Positions 26,003-34,599 of a stretch of DNA of 51,472 nt are shown here, in pieces. Source of the DNA: Magnetospirillum fulvum MGU-K5 (GTDB lineage Bacteria; Pseudomonadota; Alphaproteobacteria; Rhodospirillales; Magnetospirillaceae); NCBI RefSeq assembly GCF_000442515.1, contig NZ_AQPH01000020.1:1-51472 (forward strand), read 5' to 3'. Both the position numbers and the translations under genes were made by a program. Each line of letters starts with the position of its first letter. Position 1 is the stretch's first letter. The notes beneath the pieces were generated by a model. The model did not search any database. It was not told where the DNA came from and saw nothing but the letters and a program-made list of their open reading frames with translations.

Positions 26003-26015
26003 CAGTTTAAACTGC
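26002..26015. repeat. 14-bp perfect palindrome at the transposase-remnant boundary
   Basis: GCAGTTTAAACTGC begins at the last base of the DUF2971 gene and reads into the IS remnant. It may be a scar of the rearrangement that truncated the IS. Confidence 0.4.
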
Positions 26016-26280
26016 CCGGCCACGGCCTGATGGAGAACCGCTCGGGCCTGATCGTCGACACAATACTGACCCGTGTCTCGGGCCATGCCGAACGGCTGGC
26101 GGCGTTGGACATGATCGAGCCGTTGGCCGACCGGCTCCGCGACATCACGTTGGGGGGCGACCGGGGTTACGATGCCGCCGATTTCGTCGAGGAGCTGCGG
26201 ACGCTCAATGTTCGCCCCCGTGTGGCACAAAACATCAACCGGCGGCGCTCGGCCATCGACCGGCGCACCACCCGCCCCGT
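26006..26280 (+). mobile_element. IS5-type transposase remnant
   Basis: An internal piece of an IS5-family DDE transposase. The frame reads LPGHGLMENRSGLIVDT at the start and GYDAADFVEELRTLNVRPRVAQ further on, ending NINRRRSAIDRRTTRP, all typical of this family. Both ends are missing: the start runs back into the palindrome at 26002, and similarity stops near 26280, where the sequence merges with the 3' flank of the AlaX gene. It cannot be active. Confidence 0.8.
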
Positions 26281-26304
26281 CCTTCCTTCGCGCGGCGAAC
26301 GGGT

Positions 26305-27030
26305 TCAGGCGGGCGGGGACGGCGGATCGAGTACCAGCTTGATCCGGCGGTGGCGCCGGCCCTTCTTCTGCACGTTGGTGACGGTAATCGGGCCGACCTC
26401 GGCGGTCGAGCGGACATGGGTTCCGCCGCAGGGCTGGCGGTCGATCCCGCCGATCCGCACCACGCGCAGCCCCTCGGCCGAGGCCGGCGGCGGGGCGGCA
26501 TCGACGGTGCGGACCAGGGGGACGCCGACGTCCTGAGCGCACTCGATCACGATCGGCTCGTCGCGCGCGACCAGTTGGTTCAGCCGCCTGGTAAGGTCAT
26601 CGCGGTCGATCGTGTCCTCGAGGTCGAAATCCAGTCGGCCGTATTCAGGAAAGATCGCGCAGCCCGTCACCGGCGCGTCGATCGCGCTGCACAGCAGATG
26701 CAGGCAGGTATGCATCTGCATCAGGCGATAGCGCCGCGGCCAGTCGATCCGGGCCACCACCCGCCGCCCGGTCAACACTACCCCGGGCGGCGGGGTCAGC
26801 ACATGCAGGATCCGCAGCCGCCCTGGAATGTAGCGGGTGTCCGCGACCGGCAGGCACAGCCCGTCCTCGAACAGCAGGCTGCCGGTGTCACCGGGCTGGC
26901 CGCCGCTTTCGGCGTAGAACACCGTCTGTTCCAGGCAGACGCCGCCGTCGCTCTGATCGACCACCACCGTCTCGATTTCGCTCAGGTAGGAATCGGCTTC
27001 GAAGCGCTTGATGGTCGGAATGATCGACAT
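26305..27030 (-). CDS. alanyl-tRNA editing protein, AlaX type
   Basis: A 241-residue free-standing editing domain related to the AlaRS C-terminus. The zinc ligands are His107 and His111 (MHTCLHLL) and Cys201 and His205 (QPCGGTH). It hydrolyses Ser-tRNA(Ala) or Gly-tRNA(Ala) and keeps decoding accurate. It appears to be the last gene of a short operon behind a small ORF (7 bp gap) and an EamA transporter. A role for the operon in export or detoxification of an amino acid is an inference. Confidence 0.88.
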   Translation of the reverse strand: MSIIPTIKRFEADSYLSEIETVVVDQSDGGVCLEQTVFYAESGGQPGDTGSLLFEDGLCLPVADTRYIPGRLRILHVLTPPPGVVLTGRRVVARIDWPRRYRLMQMHTCLHLLCSAIDAPVTGCAIFPEYGRLDFDLEDTIDRDDLTRRLNQLVARDEPIVIECAQDVGVPLVRTVDAAPPPASAEGLRVVRIGGIDRQPCGGTHVRSTAEVGPITVTNVQKKGRRHRRIKLVLDPPSPPA

Positions 27031-27037
27031 GGCGTCC

Positions 27038-27175
27038 TCACTGATCGCGGCCGGATGGGGTGGGCATCACTTCGTCGAGGTAATCGGCACCATGGTCGTA
27101 GACGGGGCAGGCATGCGCCAGCCGGTGCATTTCCACTCTGACGACGTCATGAGTCTTTCTGACGAGTTTTTCCAT
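27038..27175 (-). CDS. small protein of unknown function between EamA and AlaX genes
   Basis: A 45-residue ORF in the gap between two likely co-transcribed genes. The product begins MEKLVRKTHDVVRVEMHRL and is rich in His and charged residues. GGAG lies 8 bases before the ATG. I do not recognise a family. Support comes from the tight spacing and ribosome site only. Confidence 0.45.
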   Translation of the reverse strand: MEKLVRKTHDVVRVEMHRLAHACPVYDHGADYLDEVMPTPSGRDQ

Positions 27176-27192
27176 GACAGGCGCTCCAGACG

Positions 27193-28110
27193 TTATTGGC
27201 CTCGTTTGGCGAAATAGAGCCCGACCAGACAAATCGTGATGCCGACGATCTGGCGGACGGTCAGGGTCTCGTGGAACAGGATCCAGGCATAGATCGCCGC
27301 GACCACCGGCTGCATCAGCACGAGCACCGATGACAGCGCGACCGGCACCGGGCGCAGGCATTGCGCCAGCATCCCCTGCCCGACCACATGCGACAGCACC
27401 GCGAGCCCGACCAGCGGCGCCAGATCCTCCAGCCCGGTCGGCACCAGCCGCTGTTCCAGCAGCAGCGCCAGCGGCACCAGGGTAGACAGGCAGCCGAGGC
27501 TGCTGAGATACAGGATCCGCCCTGGGCCGAAGCGGCGGCGCAGTCGGCTAACCAGCAGCAGATACAGGCCGTAGAACACCGCCGTCAGCAGCGCCAGCCC
27601 GTCCCCCAGCGCCGAGGCTAGCGAGGCCTGCAGCGAGGCCGACAACAGCAGAGTGACCCCGCACAGGGTCAGCGCCAGCCCCACCAGGAACGAACGGCGA
27701 ATCCGCTCGCGATAGAGCAGCACCGACAGCGGCACGACGACGAACGGCACCAGATTTGCCAGCAGGTTGGCATTGGCCACCGTGGTGTAATGGAACGAGA
27801 TGTTCCAGAAGGTCAGGTCCAGTCCGAGCAGCGCCCCCGCCGCCCACAGCACCACCAGATCGCGCCGCTCCAGCCGGGGGACGGCCCGGGGCGCCCGTCT
27901 CCGTTCCAGCGCGTCCCAGCCATAGACCAGCGGCAGGGCCAGCAGGATCCGCCACGCCCCGGTGGCGATCGGATCGAGCGGGCTGAGCTTGACGAAGATC
28001 CCGCCGGTGGCGAGGAAACACACCGCCAGGATCACCCCCGCCACCGCGATCACGTCGGGAGAGGCCTGCCCTATCACGGCGGCGGACGACGAACTGTCGG
28101 AGGGACTCAA
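27193..28110 (-). CDS. EamA/DMT-family transporter
   Basis: About 305 residues with ten predicted transmembrane helices in two EamA repeats. The first repeat begins VAGVILAVCFLATGGIFVKL and the second GDGLALLTAVFYGLYLLL. Family members export amino acids, metabolites or drugs. The TTG at 28110 is chosen since GGAAGGAG lies seven bases before it; an ATG at 28167 is in frame but has no ribosome site. It is divergent from a MocR-type regulator, a common arrangement in which the regulator controls the exporter. Confidence 0.8.
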   Translation of the reverse strand: MSPSDSSSSAAVIGQASPDVIAVAGVILAVCFLATGGIFVKLSPLDPIATGAWRILLALPLVYGWDALERRRAPRAVPRLERRDLVVLWAAGALLGLDLTFWNISFHYTTVANANLLANLVPFVVVPLSVLLYRERIRRSFLVGLALTLCGVTLLLSASLQASLASALGDGLALLTAVFYGLYLLLVSRLRRRFGPGRILYLSSLGCLSTLVPLALLLEQRLVPTGLEDLAPLVGLAVLSHVVGQGMLAQCLRPVPVALSSVLVLMQPVVAAIYAWILFHETLTVRQIVGITICLVGLYFAKRGQ

Positions 28111-28225
28111 ATCATCGCTCCTTCCTGGGGGGAAACGCGCGCCGGAAAACCGGCCGACGACATCCATCGATTGATTCGCGCGTTGATTTGACTATCAATC
28201 AGCCATATTGTCCGAATCAATGAAA

Positions 28226-28246
28226 ACATTGTGTGGCAAACAATGT
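28226..28246. promoter_or_regulatory. inverted repeat at the MocR regulator start
   Basis: ACATTGT (28226-28232) and ACAATGT (28240-28246) form a perfect 7-bp inverted repeat with a 7-bp spacer. It covers both possible start codons of the regulator and lies in the divergent EamA/MocR promoter region, so it may be an autoregulatory site. Confidence 0.4.
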
Positions 28247-29610
28247 GGGTTCCCGACCTGAGAAACCGCCATCCGGTCCGCTATCTCGCCATCGTCGAAG
28301 CCCTGGCAGAGGCCATCGCGCGGGGCGCTTTGCGGCCGGGCGACCGCCTGCCGACCCATCGTGAACTGGCGTGGCGGCTGGGGGTCAATGTCAGCACGGT
28401 GACGCGCGCCTATGTCGAAGCGACCCGGCGCCATCTGATTTCCGGCGAGGTCGGCCGGGGCACCTTCGTACTGTCGGAAAGCCGCGAGGCGATGCTGTTC
28501 GGGCTCGACAGCCCGGCAGCCGCCCTGGCGGCGAGAACGATCGACCTGTCGGTCAATATTCCGGCCAGCCCCGGCGACGCCGTCGACGCCGCCGAGATCG
28601 AAGCCACCCTGGCCGATCTGGCGGCGCGGCAGCGTCTGGGCGGGACGCTGGGCCATCCCTCCGCCGCCCTGATCGCCCAGGCCCGGATCGCCGGTGCCAC
28701 ATGGCTCGCAGCGCGCGGCCTCGACATCCGGCCGGGCGACGTGATCCCCACCGCCGGCGCGCAGCAGGCCCTGCTCGCGGTGCTGCTGGCTTTATGCCGA
28801 CCGGGCGACCCGGTGCTGGTCGAGGACCTGACCTTTCCTGGAATCAAGGCGCTGGCCCGCCAGCTCGCCCTGCCGCTGCACGGCGTGGCGACCGATGGAG
28901 AGGGTATCCTGCCCGACGCGCTCGACCGCGCCGCCCGCGCCACCTCGGCCCGGGTGGTGGTGGTGGTGCCGGCGTTGCAGAACCCGACCGGGGCGACGAT
29001 GGGCGCGGCCCGCCAGCAGGCGGTGGCCGAAATCGCCCGCCAGCGCGGCCTCCAGGTGATCGAGGACGATGTCTACGGGATGCTGGCCGAGACCCCGCCA
29101 CTGGCCCGGCTTCTGCCCGAGACCTGCACCATAGTGACCAGCCTGTCGAAATGCGTCGCCGGCGGCCTGCGCTTCGGCGTGATCGCCGGTACCAGCGCGG
29201 CGGTGCGGGCGGTGGCGGCCGAACCGCAGACCACGCTGTGGCCGCTGGCGCCGCTGATGATCGAGATTGCCTGCCGCTGGCTGGAGGACGGCACCGCGCA
29301 GCGGCGGGTCCGCTGGCAACGCGAGGAGATCGCCGCCCGCTACCGGCTGGCCCGCCGCGCCCTGCCCGGCCGCCCCGAAGGCGATCCCCGCCCCAGCCCG
29401 CATGTTTGGCTGACCCTGCCGACCGAGGACCCCGACCCGGCCGCCCTCTGCCGCCGGGCCGGACTGGAGGTGGTGCCGGCGGCAACCTTCGCGGTGACGC
29501 GCGAGCCGCCGCAGCGGATCCGGGTCAGCCTGACCGCCGCCGCCAGCCGCGCCGACCTGAGCCGAGCCTTGGACCGCCTCCACCGCCTCGGAGCGGCGTG
29601 GTCACGGTAA
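28243..29610 (+). CDS. MocR/PdxR-type GntR-family regulator with aminotransferase domain
   Basis: About 455 residues. The N-terminal winged helix (residues ~8-75) has RPGDRLPTHRELAWRLGVN and STVTRAYVEA. The rest is a fold-type I aminotransferase domain with LQNPTGATMG and the PLP-binding Lys in SLSKCVAGGLRFG. Such regulators sense PLP or amino-acid derivatives. A GTG at 28231 could add four residues; neither start has a clear ribosome site. It is divergent from the EamA operon and likely controls it. Confidence 0.85.
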   Translation: MWVPDLRNRHPVRYLAIVEALAEAIARGALRPGDRLPTHRELAWRLGVNVSTVTRAYVEATRRHLISGEVGRGTFVLSESREAMLFGLDSPAAALAARTIDLSVNIPASPGDAVDAAEIEATLADLAARQRLGGTLGHPSAALIAQARIAGATWLAARGLDIRPGDVIPTAGAQQALLAVLLALCRPGDPVLVEDLTFPGIKALARQLALPLHGVATDGEGILPDALDRAARATSARVVVVVPALQNPTGATMGAARQQAVAEIARQRGLQVIEDDVYGMLAETPPLARLLPETCTIVTSLSKCVAGGLRFGVIAGTSAAVRAVAAEPQTTLWPLAPLMIEIACRWLEDGTAQRRVRWQREEIAARYRLARRALPGRPEGDPRPSPHVWLTLPTEDPDPAALCRRAGLEVVPAATFAVTREPPQRIRVSLTAAASRADLSRALDRLHRLGAAWSR

Positions 29611-29912
29611 CGGCCCGGGGAACAAAGGAAAAATACGGGCGTGCCTGCGCCGGACGAATGGATCGTGGTGTGATGAATAGGAACCGCCGCCTCCGGAACA
29701 ATCCGCCGTAACAGCGGAGCGGGCACAGCCAATTGATCTAAATTAACTCTTTGAAGCTTCAGAACTCGTGTCGTCTCCTCGCCGAGACGCCAAATTCCAA
29801 AAAGCTGAATTCGCCAGGAACCGACCGTTACGGTCGCGATCCGGCCTGCTTTCTTCCCCAAAGATGTCTTTGTTCCGGCTTGCTAAATGCGATGGCCGGA
29901 TTGTAGCCTCCG
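29611..29912. other. intergenic stretch, nothing recognised
   Basis: About 300 bp between the MocR gene and the Mur ligase gene. It should hold the promoter of the ligase. I see no gene, repeat or stable structure. Confidence 0.3.
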
Positions 29913-31313
29913 ATGATGGAACATCATCGACGCTATTTTTTCTGCGGCATCGGCGGCAGCGGGATGCTGCCGCTGGCCCTGATCGTCCAGCAACGAGGCA
30001 CCCGTGTCGCCGGATCGGACCGGTCGCTCGATCAGGGGCGCAGCCCCGCCAAGTTCGACTTTCTGCGCGCGCACGGCATTGACCTGTTTCCCCAGGATGG
30101 CAGCGGGATCGTCGACGGGGAAACCGTGCTGGTTACCTCGGCCGCGGTCGAGGAAACCGTTCCCGACGTCCAGGCCGCCCGTCGGGCTGGCGCGACGCTG
30201 ACGACGCGGGCCGAACTGCTGTCCGACCTGTTCAACGCCGCCCCCCGCTCGGTCGGGATCGCCGGGACCAGCGGCAAATCGACCACCACCGGGATGGTCG
30301 GCTGGCTGTTGCGTCAGGCCGGGCAGGACCCCACCATCGTCAATGGCGCGGTGATGCGTAATTTCGTCACCGCCGACACTCCGTTTGCCAGTTCGCTGGT
30401 GGGTGGCGACGATCTGTTCGTCGCCGAGATCGACGAAAGCGACGGCTCGATTGCCCGCTATCGCCCCGATGTCGCGGTGCTGAACAATGTCGCGCTCGAC
30501 CACAAATCAATGGAGGAACTGCGCCGCCTGTTCCGCGACTTCATCGCCAAGGCCCGGATCGCGGTGCTGAACCTCGACAATGACGAGACCGCCGCTTTGG
30601 CAACGACGATCCCGCCCGAACGGCGTCTGACCTATTCGCTGTCCGATCCCGCCGCCGATCTGTTCGCCACCGACATCGTTCCCGCCCGCGACGGGATTGC
30701 CTTTACCGTCCGCGACGCGGCCGGGGGAGCTTGGCCGGTTCGTCTGCTGGTGCCCGGACGCCACAATGTCGCCAATGCCCTGGCGGCACTGGCGGCAGCG
30801 TTGGCCTGCGGCATCGCTCTTGACCGGGCGGCGGCGGCCCTGTCCGGCTTTGCCGGAATTCGCCGCAGGCTTGAGGTGGTGGGGAGTGCGGGTGGCGTCA
30901 CCGTCATCGACGATTTCGCCCACAATCCCGATAAGATCACCGCGACCCTCGCCACCCTCCACGATTTCCCCGGACGGCTGCTGATCTTGTTCCAGCCCCA
31001 TGGGTTTGGGCCGTTAAAGCTGATGCGAGAGGGCTTTGCCGGTTGCTTCGCCGATCATCTTCGGCCCGACGACGTGCTGGTGATGCCCGATCCGGTCTAT
31101 TTCGGCGGCACCGCCGACCGTGCCGTCACCAGTGCCGATATCGTTGGCGATATCGTGGCGCGGGGCCGCGACGCCCGCTTTTTCCCCGAACGGGCCGCCT
31201 GTGGCGAGGCGCTGCTGACGCTGGCGCGTCGCGGCGACCGCATCGTTGTGATGGGAGCGCGTGATGATACCCTGTCGAGCTTTGCCGAAGACCTGCTGCG
31301 GCGGCTGGAATAG
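29913..31313 (+). CDS. stand-alone Mur ligase, MurC-like
   Basis: A 466-residue ATP-dependent ligase of the MurC/Mpl group. The N-terminal domain begins [17 protein letters not shown]. The P-loop is [14 protein letters not shown], the middle domain has [20 protein letters not shown], and [11 protein letters not shown] and [13 protein letters not shown] lie near the end. It is not in a dcw cluster, and DDFAHNP differs from the DDYGHHP of ordinary MurC, so it is probably a paralogue with another substrate, perhaps peptidoglycan recycling. The start at 29913 could be shortened by one Met. Confidence 0.75.
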   Translation: MMEHHRRYFFCGIGGSGMLPLALIVQQRGTRVAGSDRSLDQGRSPAKFDFLRAHGIDLFPQDGSGIVDGETVLVTSAAVEETVPDVQAARRAGATLTTRAELLSDLFNAAPRSVGIAGTSGKSTTTGMVGWLLRQAGQDPTIVNGAVMRNFVTADTPFASSLVGGDDLFVAEIDESDGSIARYRPDVAVLNNVALDHKSMEELRRLFRDFIAKARIAVLNLDNDETAALATTIPPERRLTYSLSDPAADLFATDIVPARDGIAFTVRDAAGGAWPVRLLVPGRHNVANALAALAAALACGIALDRAAAALSGFAGIRRRLEVVGSAGGVTVIDDFAHNPDKITATLATLHDFPGRLLILFQPHGFGPLKLMREGFAGCFADHLRPDDVLVMPDPVYFGGTADRAVTSADIVGDIVARGRDARFFPERAACGEALLTLARRGDRIVVMGARDDTLSSFAEDLLRRLE

Positions 31314-31322
31314 AGCCGAAGA

Positions 31323-32027
31323 TTAATCGCAGGCCCCGTCGCGGCCCAGCCGGATCTGGGCGGCACGGGCGGCGATCAGTCCGGCGCGGCGGCTGACGGC
31401 GGCGGAGGGGCGCGCCGCCGAGCGGTCGAGCGGGGCGGGCAGCACGGCGGTGAGCAACGCCGCCTCGCGCGGGGTCAGCAATGCGGCGGGCTTGCCGAAA
31501 AAGCGCAGTGACGCCGCCTCGGCTCCATACAAGCCCGGCCCGAACTCGGCGATGTTGAGATAGACCTCGAGAATCCGCCGCTTCGGCCACAGCCCTTCCA
31601 GATAGAGGGTCAGATAGGCCTCGGCCCCCTTGCGGACAAAGGTGCGGCCCGGCCACAAAAAGACGTTCTTCGCCGTCTGCATCGAGATGGTGCTGGCCCC
31701 CAGCACCTTGCCGCCGTCTTCATAGCGGTCGATCGCATTGTCGATCGCGTCCCAGTCAAAGCCCCAATGAGTGCAGAATTTGGCGTCTTCCGAGGCGATC
31801 ACGGCGCGGCGCAGGTGGGGCGAAATCTGATCGAGCGAACGCCAGGTCTTGTCGAGGCCATAGCCCTCTACGACGCGCAGCAGCATCAGCGGCGTCACCG
31901 GCGGCGGCACGATCCGAAACAGCAGGGCCAGCGCGAGGGGCAGGCCGATCAGAAGGCCGAGAGCACCCACGACAAGTCGCCGCCGGTTGCGCTGCCACCA
32001 CGGCCCGGGATGGAGCGTTAACGACAT
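31323..32027 (-). CDS. mtgA: monofunctional peptidoglycan glycosyltransferase MtgA
   Basis: A 234-residue GT51 enzyme without a transpeptidase domain. One transmembrane helix is at residues ~18-40. The catalytic Glu80 is in IASEDAKFCTHWGFDW, and later GT51 motifs GASTISMQTAKN and RKGAEAYLTLYLE are present. It polymerises lipid II into glycan strands. The ATG at 32027 follows AGGATGGGG. It is divergent from a lytic transglycosylase-like gene and convergent with the Mur ligase, so three cell-wall genes are grouped here. Confidence 0.9.
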   Translation of the reverse strand: MSLTLHPGPWWQRNRRRLVVGALGLLIGLPLALALLFRIVPPPVTPLMLLRVVEGYGLDKTWRSLDQISPHLRRAVIASEDAKFCTHWGFDWDAIDNAIDRYEDGGKVLGASTISMQTAKNVFLWPGRTFVRKGAEAYLTLYLEGLWPKRRILEVYLNIAEFGPGLYGAEAASLRFFGKPAALLTPREAALLTAVLPAPLDRSAARPSAAVSRRAGLIAARAAQIRLGRDGACD

Positions 32028-32090
32028 AACCCCATCCTGAGCACCCGTGAAGCCTCCCCCGATTGAGCGATTTGTGCGACCATAGCATTG

Positions 32091-33008
32091 ATGCCGAACT
32101 CGCCGCGACGTCCTGGCGCTTCTTCGCCGCCGCTTTCTCCGGCCCGGCCGGTGAGTCCTCCGCCTCGCGTCGCGGCGGAACCCAAAGCCCGTCCCCGTCG
32201 CCGCCCGCCCCGCCGCAAGAAACGACCCCATCGTCTCCGCCTCTGGCGCGACCGGCTGGTCCGGGTCTGGCGGGGGATCAACCGTGTGCCGCCGCTGATT
32301 CTGACCGCTGTGTTGCTGACGGTACTGGCGAACGTGATTATCGGAATCAACATCGCCCACTGGGTGATCCGCAAGCCGACCGAATTGTTGCTGCCGGTCA
32401 GCGATCATTTCGTCAAAAGCCCCGAAGAAACCTGGGAGAGCTATGATGATCTGTTCCGTCGTTTTTCCACCGCCGCGATCTCGCCCGAAATGCTGGCGGC
32501 GCTGGCTCAGGTCGAAAGTGCGGGCAACCCGGCGGCACATACCTATTGGCGCTGGGATGTCGAGGCCCCCGATCTGTTCGGCATCTACCGCCCCGCCTCC
32601 AGCTCGGTCGGGATGTATCAGATGACCGAACCGGCCTATGCCGAGGCCGAACGGTTCTGCATCCGCGATCACCGCGTCATGACCGCCGGGACCGGGGCTG
32701 AGTCCTGCCGCCCGGCGGGAGGCTATTCCCGTGTCCTGCCCGCCCATGCCGTCGAACTGACGGCGATTTACCTCGACCGCGCCGTTGCCCGCGTGCTGGG
32801 CGACCGCCCGGGGCGCAGCGCCACGCCCCAGCAGAAGCAGGACACCGCCGCGTTGGTCCATCTGTGCGGCCCGACGGTGGCGAAACGCTTTGCCCAGGGC
32901 GGATTCCGCCTGACGCCCGGCGAGACTTGCGGCGACCACGATCCCGCCGATTATCTCGCCCAGGTCAACGCCCTCGCCCGCCGCTTCAAAACCCTGGCCG
33001 CGAAGTGA
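32091..33008 (+). CDS. membrane-anchored SLT-like lytic transglycosylase
   Basis: A 305-residue protein. The first ~65 residues are Pro/Arg-rich and cytoplasmic, followed by a transmembrane helix (LILTAVLLTVLANVIIGINI). The outer domain has SLT features: MLAALAQVESAGNP with candidate catalytic Glu142, and SVGMYQMTEPAYAEA. It would cleave peptidoglycan strands. The start is taken as ATG 32091; a TTG lies directly before it. The ribosome site is weak. Confidence 0.75.
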   Translation: MPNSPRRPGASSPPLSPARPVSPPPRVAAEPKARPRRRPPRRKKRPHRLRLWRDRLVRVWRGINRVPPLILTAVLLTVLANVIIGINIAHWVIRKPTELLLPVSDHFVKSPEETWESYDDLFRRFSTAAISPEMLAALAQVESAGNPAAHTYWRWDVEAPDLFGIYRPASSSVGMYQMTEPAYAEAERFCIRDHRVMTAGTGAESCRPAGGYSRVLPAHAVELTAIYLDRAVARVLGDRPGRSATPQQKQDTAALVHLCGPTVAKRFAQGGFRLTPGETCGDHDPADYLAQVNALARRFKTLAAK

Positions 33009-33151
33009 CGCCGGGTCGGTTGGATGGGGTTTGCCGCATTCGATCAAGAGACTTGAAATGCGTTCCGTCGCAATGTGAAGAAACAGAGAGGATGTGGGTG
33101 TAACCTCAGCATCTGCACTCTGCGGCGGGGTCTAAAAAACAGGGGGTATCT

Positions 33152-34045
33152 TTGCGGGCCGTTATCGTTTCGGGAGCCAATGCAGCGTATTATCCCTTGC
33201 TTGAGGGGCTGATCGGATCAATTCGCGCGACGGGGGGACAGGCGGTCGATCTTGCCGTTCTCGACCTCGGTTTGACCGGGCACCAAAGAAAAGACCTCAA
33301 ACGCGACGGAGTGCGGATCATCAATCCGAAATGGGATTGTGACCTCAATACCTTCGCGGCTCGCCCAGACAATTTCTTCAAGGCGATGACGTCCCGGCCA
33401 CGTCTGCCCGACTACCTTCCCGAATACGACGTGGTGATGTGGATCGATTCCGATTGCTGGGTTCAGGATTGGTCGGCCGTGTCCCTTTTTCTGGAAGCCG
33501 CAGAACGAACGGGATTTGCCGCCGTTCCGGAGATCGACCGCTCCTACACTCCGTTCATGGCCAACGGCGCGATACTCGAATGGGTGTTCTCGTGTTTTGG
33601 CCGCTGCTTCGGGCGCGAGGCGGCGATGCGCTTCGGGCATTACCCGCTGATCAATAGTGGCGTCTTTGCCGGGCGGGCCGACGCGCCGCATTGGCGGGCC
33701 TGGGCAGAGGCTCTGGATGCCGCCTTGGCCCAATTGCGCGAGCCTTACTTTTTCTCGGAGCAGACCGCGCTTAATTTTGCGATCCGGGCGCATGGGCTGC
33801 CCTTTGCCGCGCTGCCTGCGCGGTGCAATTGGGTTTGCGGACGCAGCCTGCCCGCCACGACCGATGGCGTGACGCTGTGCGACCCCAATCCTCCGCACGA
33901 CGGGTTGGGAATCGTCCACCTCACAGCGGGGACGAAGAACGGTCTGCGCCCGGTCGTGGGGATCGACGGGACGATGTATCACCGTTCGCTTCGCTGGAAC
34001 GGTCACGACCCGGCCCGTGTCGGGGCCGATATCCGCCGCGACTGA
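33152..34045 (+). CDS. putative GT-A fold glycosyltransferase
   Basis: A 297-residue protein. The N-terminus RAVIVSGANAAYYPLLEGLIGSI is a nucleotide-sugar-binding-like strand-helix. A DxD motif lies in VMWIDSDCWV at about residues 95-103, and YPLINSGVFAG near residue 165 fits GT8-like or related transferases. The start is a TTG with a good AGGGGG site five bases before it; no ATG is available near the conserved start. Acceptor and sugar are unknown. It appears monocistronic. Confidence 0.65.
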   Translation: MRAVIVSGANAAYYPLLEGLIGSIRATGGQAVDLAVLDLGLTGHQRKDLKRDGVRIINPKWDCDLNTFAARPDNFFKAMTSRPRLPDYLPEYDVVMWIDSDCWVQDWSAVSLFLEAAERTGFAAVPEIDRSYTPFMANGAILEWVFSCFGRCFGREAAMRFGHYPLINSGVFAGRADAPHWRAWAEALDAALAQLREPYFFSEQTALNFAIRAHGLPFAALPARCNWVCGRSLPATTDGVTLCDPNPPHDGLGIVHLTAGTKNGLRPVVGIDGTMYHRSLRWNGHDPARVGADIRRD

Positions 34046-34169
34046 GCTTAGGGGGGGGAGCGTTATTACCCCCTTCTTGTTGGGCATGGCAGCCAGAACG
34101 AGAAAGCATGAACGGCCCACCGGGCCGTGCTGTTATCTATATTGCAGCGCAGCATCGGAGGGCTGGGAA

Positions 34170-34304
34170 ATGCTCCGAGAATGGATTCAAAATATTTCAA
34201 CGTTTATGCTGAACCAGATAGTGTCCGATCGCGGTCACATCGGATCCTATATATGGAACCTGGCCCAGGAAGAGCTGGTGCGACGCTATCAGCTTGCAGC
34301 ATAG
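34170..34304 (+). CDS. small protein of unknown function
   Basis: A 44-residue ORF, MLREWIQNISTFMLNQI at the start and ending EELVRRYQLAA. It has a good GGAGGG site seven bases before the ATG, and lower GC than neighbours. It is isolated, about 70 bp before small-RNA unit 4. It could be a real small protein, an amphipathic peptide, or chance. Confidence 0.4.
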   Translation: MLREWIQNISTFMLNQIVSDRGHIGSYIWNLAQEELVRRYQLAA

Positions 34305-34373
34305 TTATACCCGGTCGGCTTTCCAGATGAGGCGGGGAAACGGAGTGCCGGTTCCTTGGGAAAGTTTTGAAAC

Positions 34374-34428
34374 ATTACAAAACAATCATCCACCCGCCAC
34401 GATGCGGTAACCCGACCGCCGGTAATCT
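34374..34428 (+). promoter_or_regulatory. promoter with 11-bp-periodic activator box, unit 4
   Basis: The box runs 34374-34413. Compared with copies 1-3 it keeps ATTACAAAA, ATCATCC, CCCGCCA and TGCGGTAACCC. The -10 candidate TAATCT (34423-34428) again starts nine bases after the box and is a better -10 than in the other copies. Confidence 0.5.
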
Positions 34429-34434
34429 CTCTTC

Positions 34435-34514
34435 ATAAGCTTCTCGAGCCTCAGCCACTCGAACTCCTCCAGTGAAAGCCCCTCCACCACTCCCCCTGGT
34501 GCGGGGGTTTTCCG
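34435..34514 (+). ncRNA. putative small RNA unit 4, diverged body, same loop motif
   Basis: About 80 nt. The body differs from copies 1-3, but CACT (34456-34459) and AGTG (34471-34474) form a hairpin with the loop CGAACTCCTCC, so GAACUCC is shown in the same way, and here it includes the full anti-Shine-Dalgarno CUCCUCC. The terminator stem (CCCC...CACCA with TGGTGCGGGG, 34478-34509) ends with TTTT. No coding sense. Confidence 0.5.
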
Positions 34515-34599
34515 TTTGGGTTCGGCACCGTCTGTTGCCCCGGCGGTTCGATCGTGCCACGATTCCCGCCAGATCAGGCCAGCAGGGGGAATCGCGACC

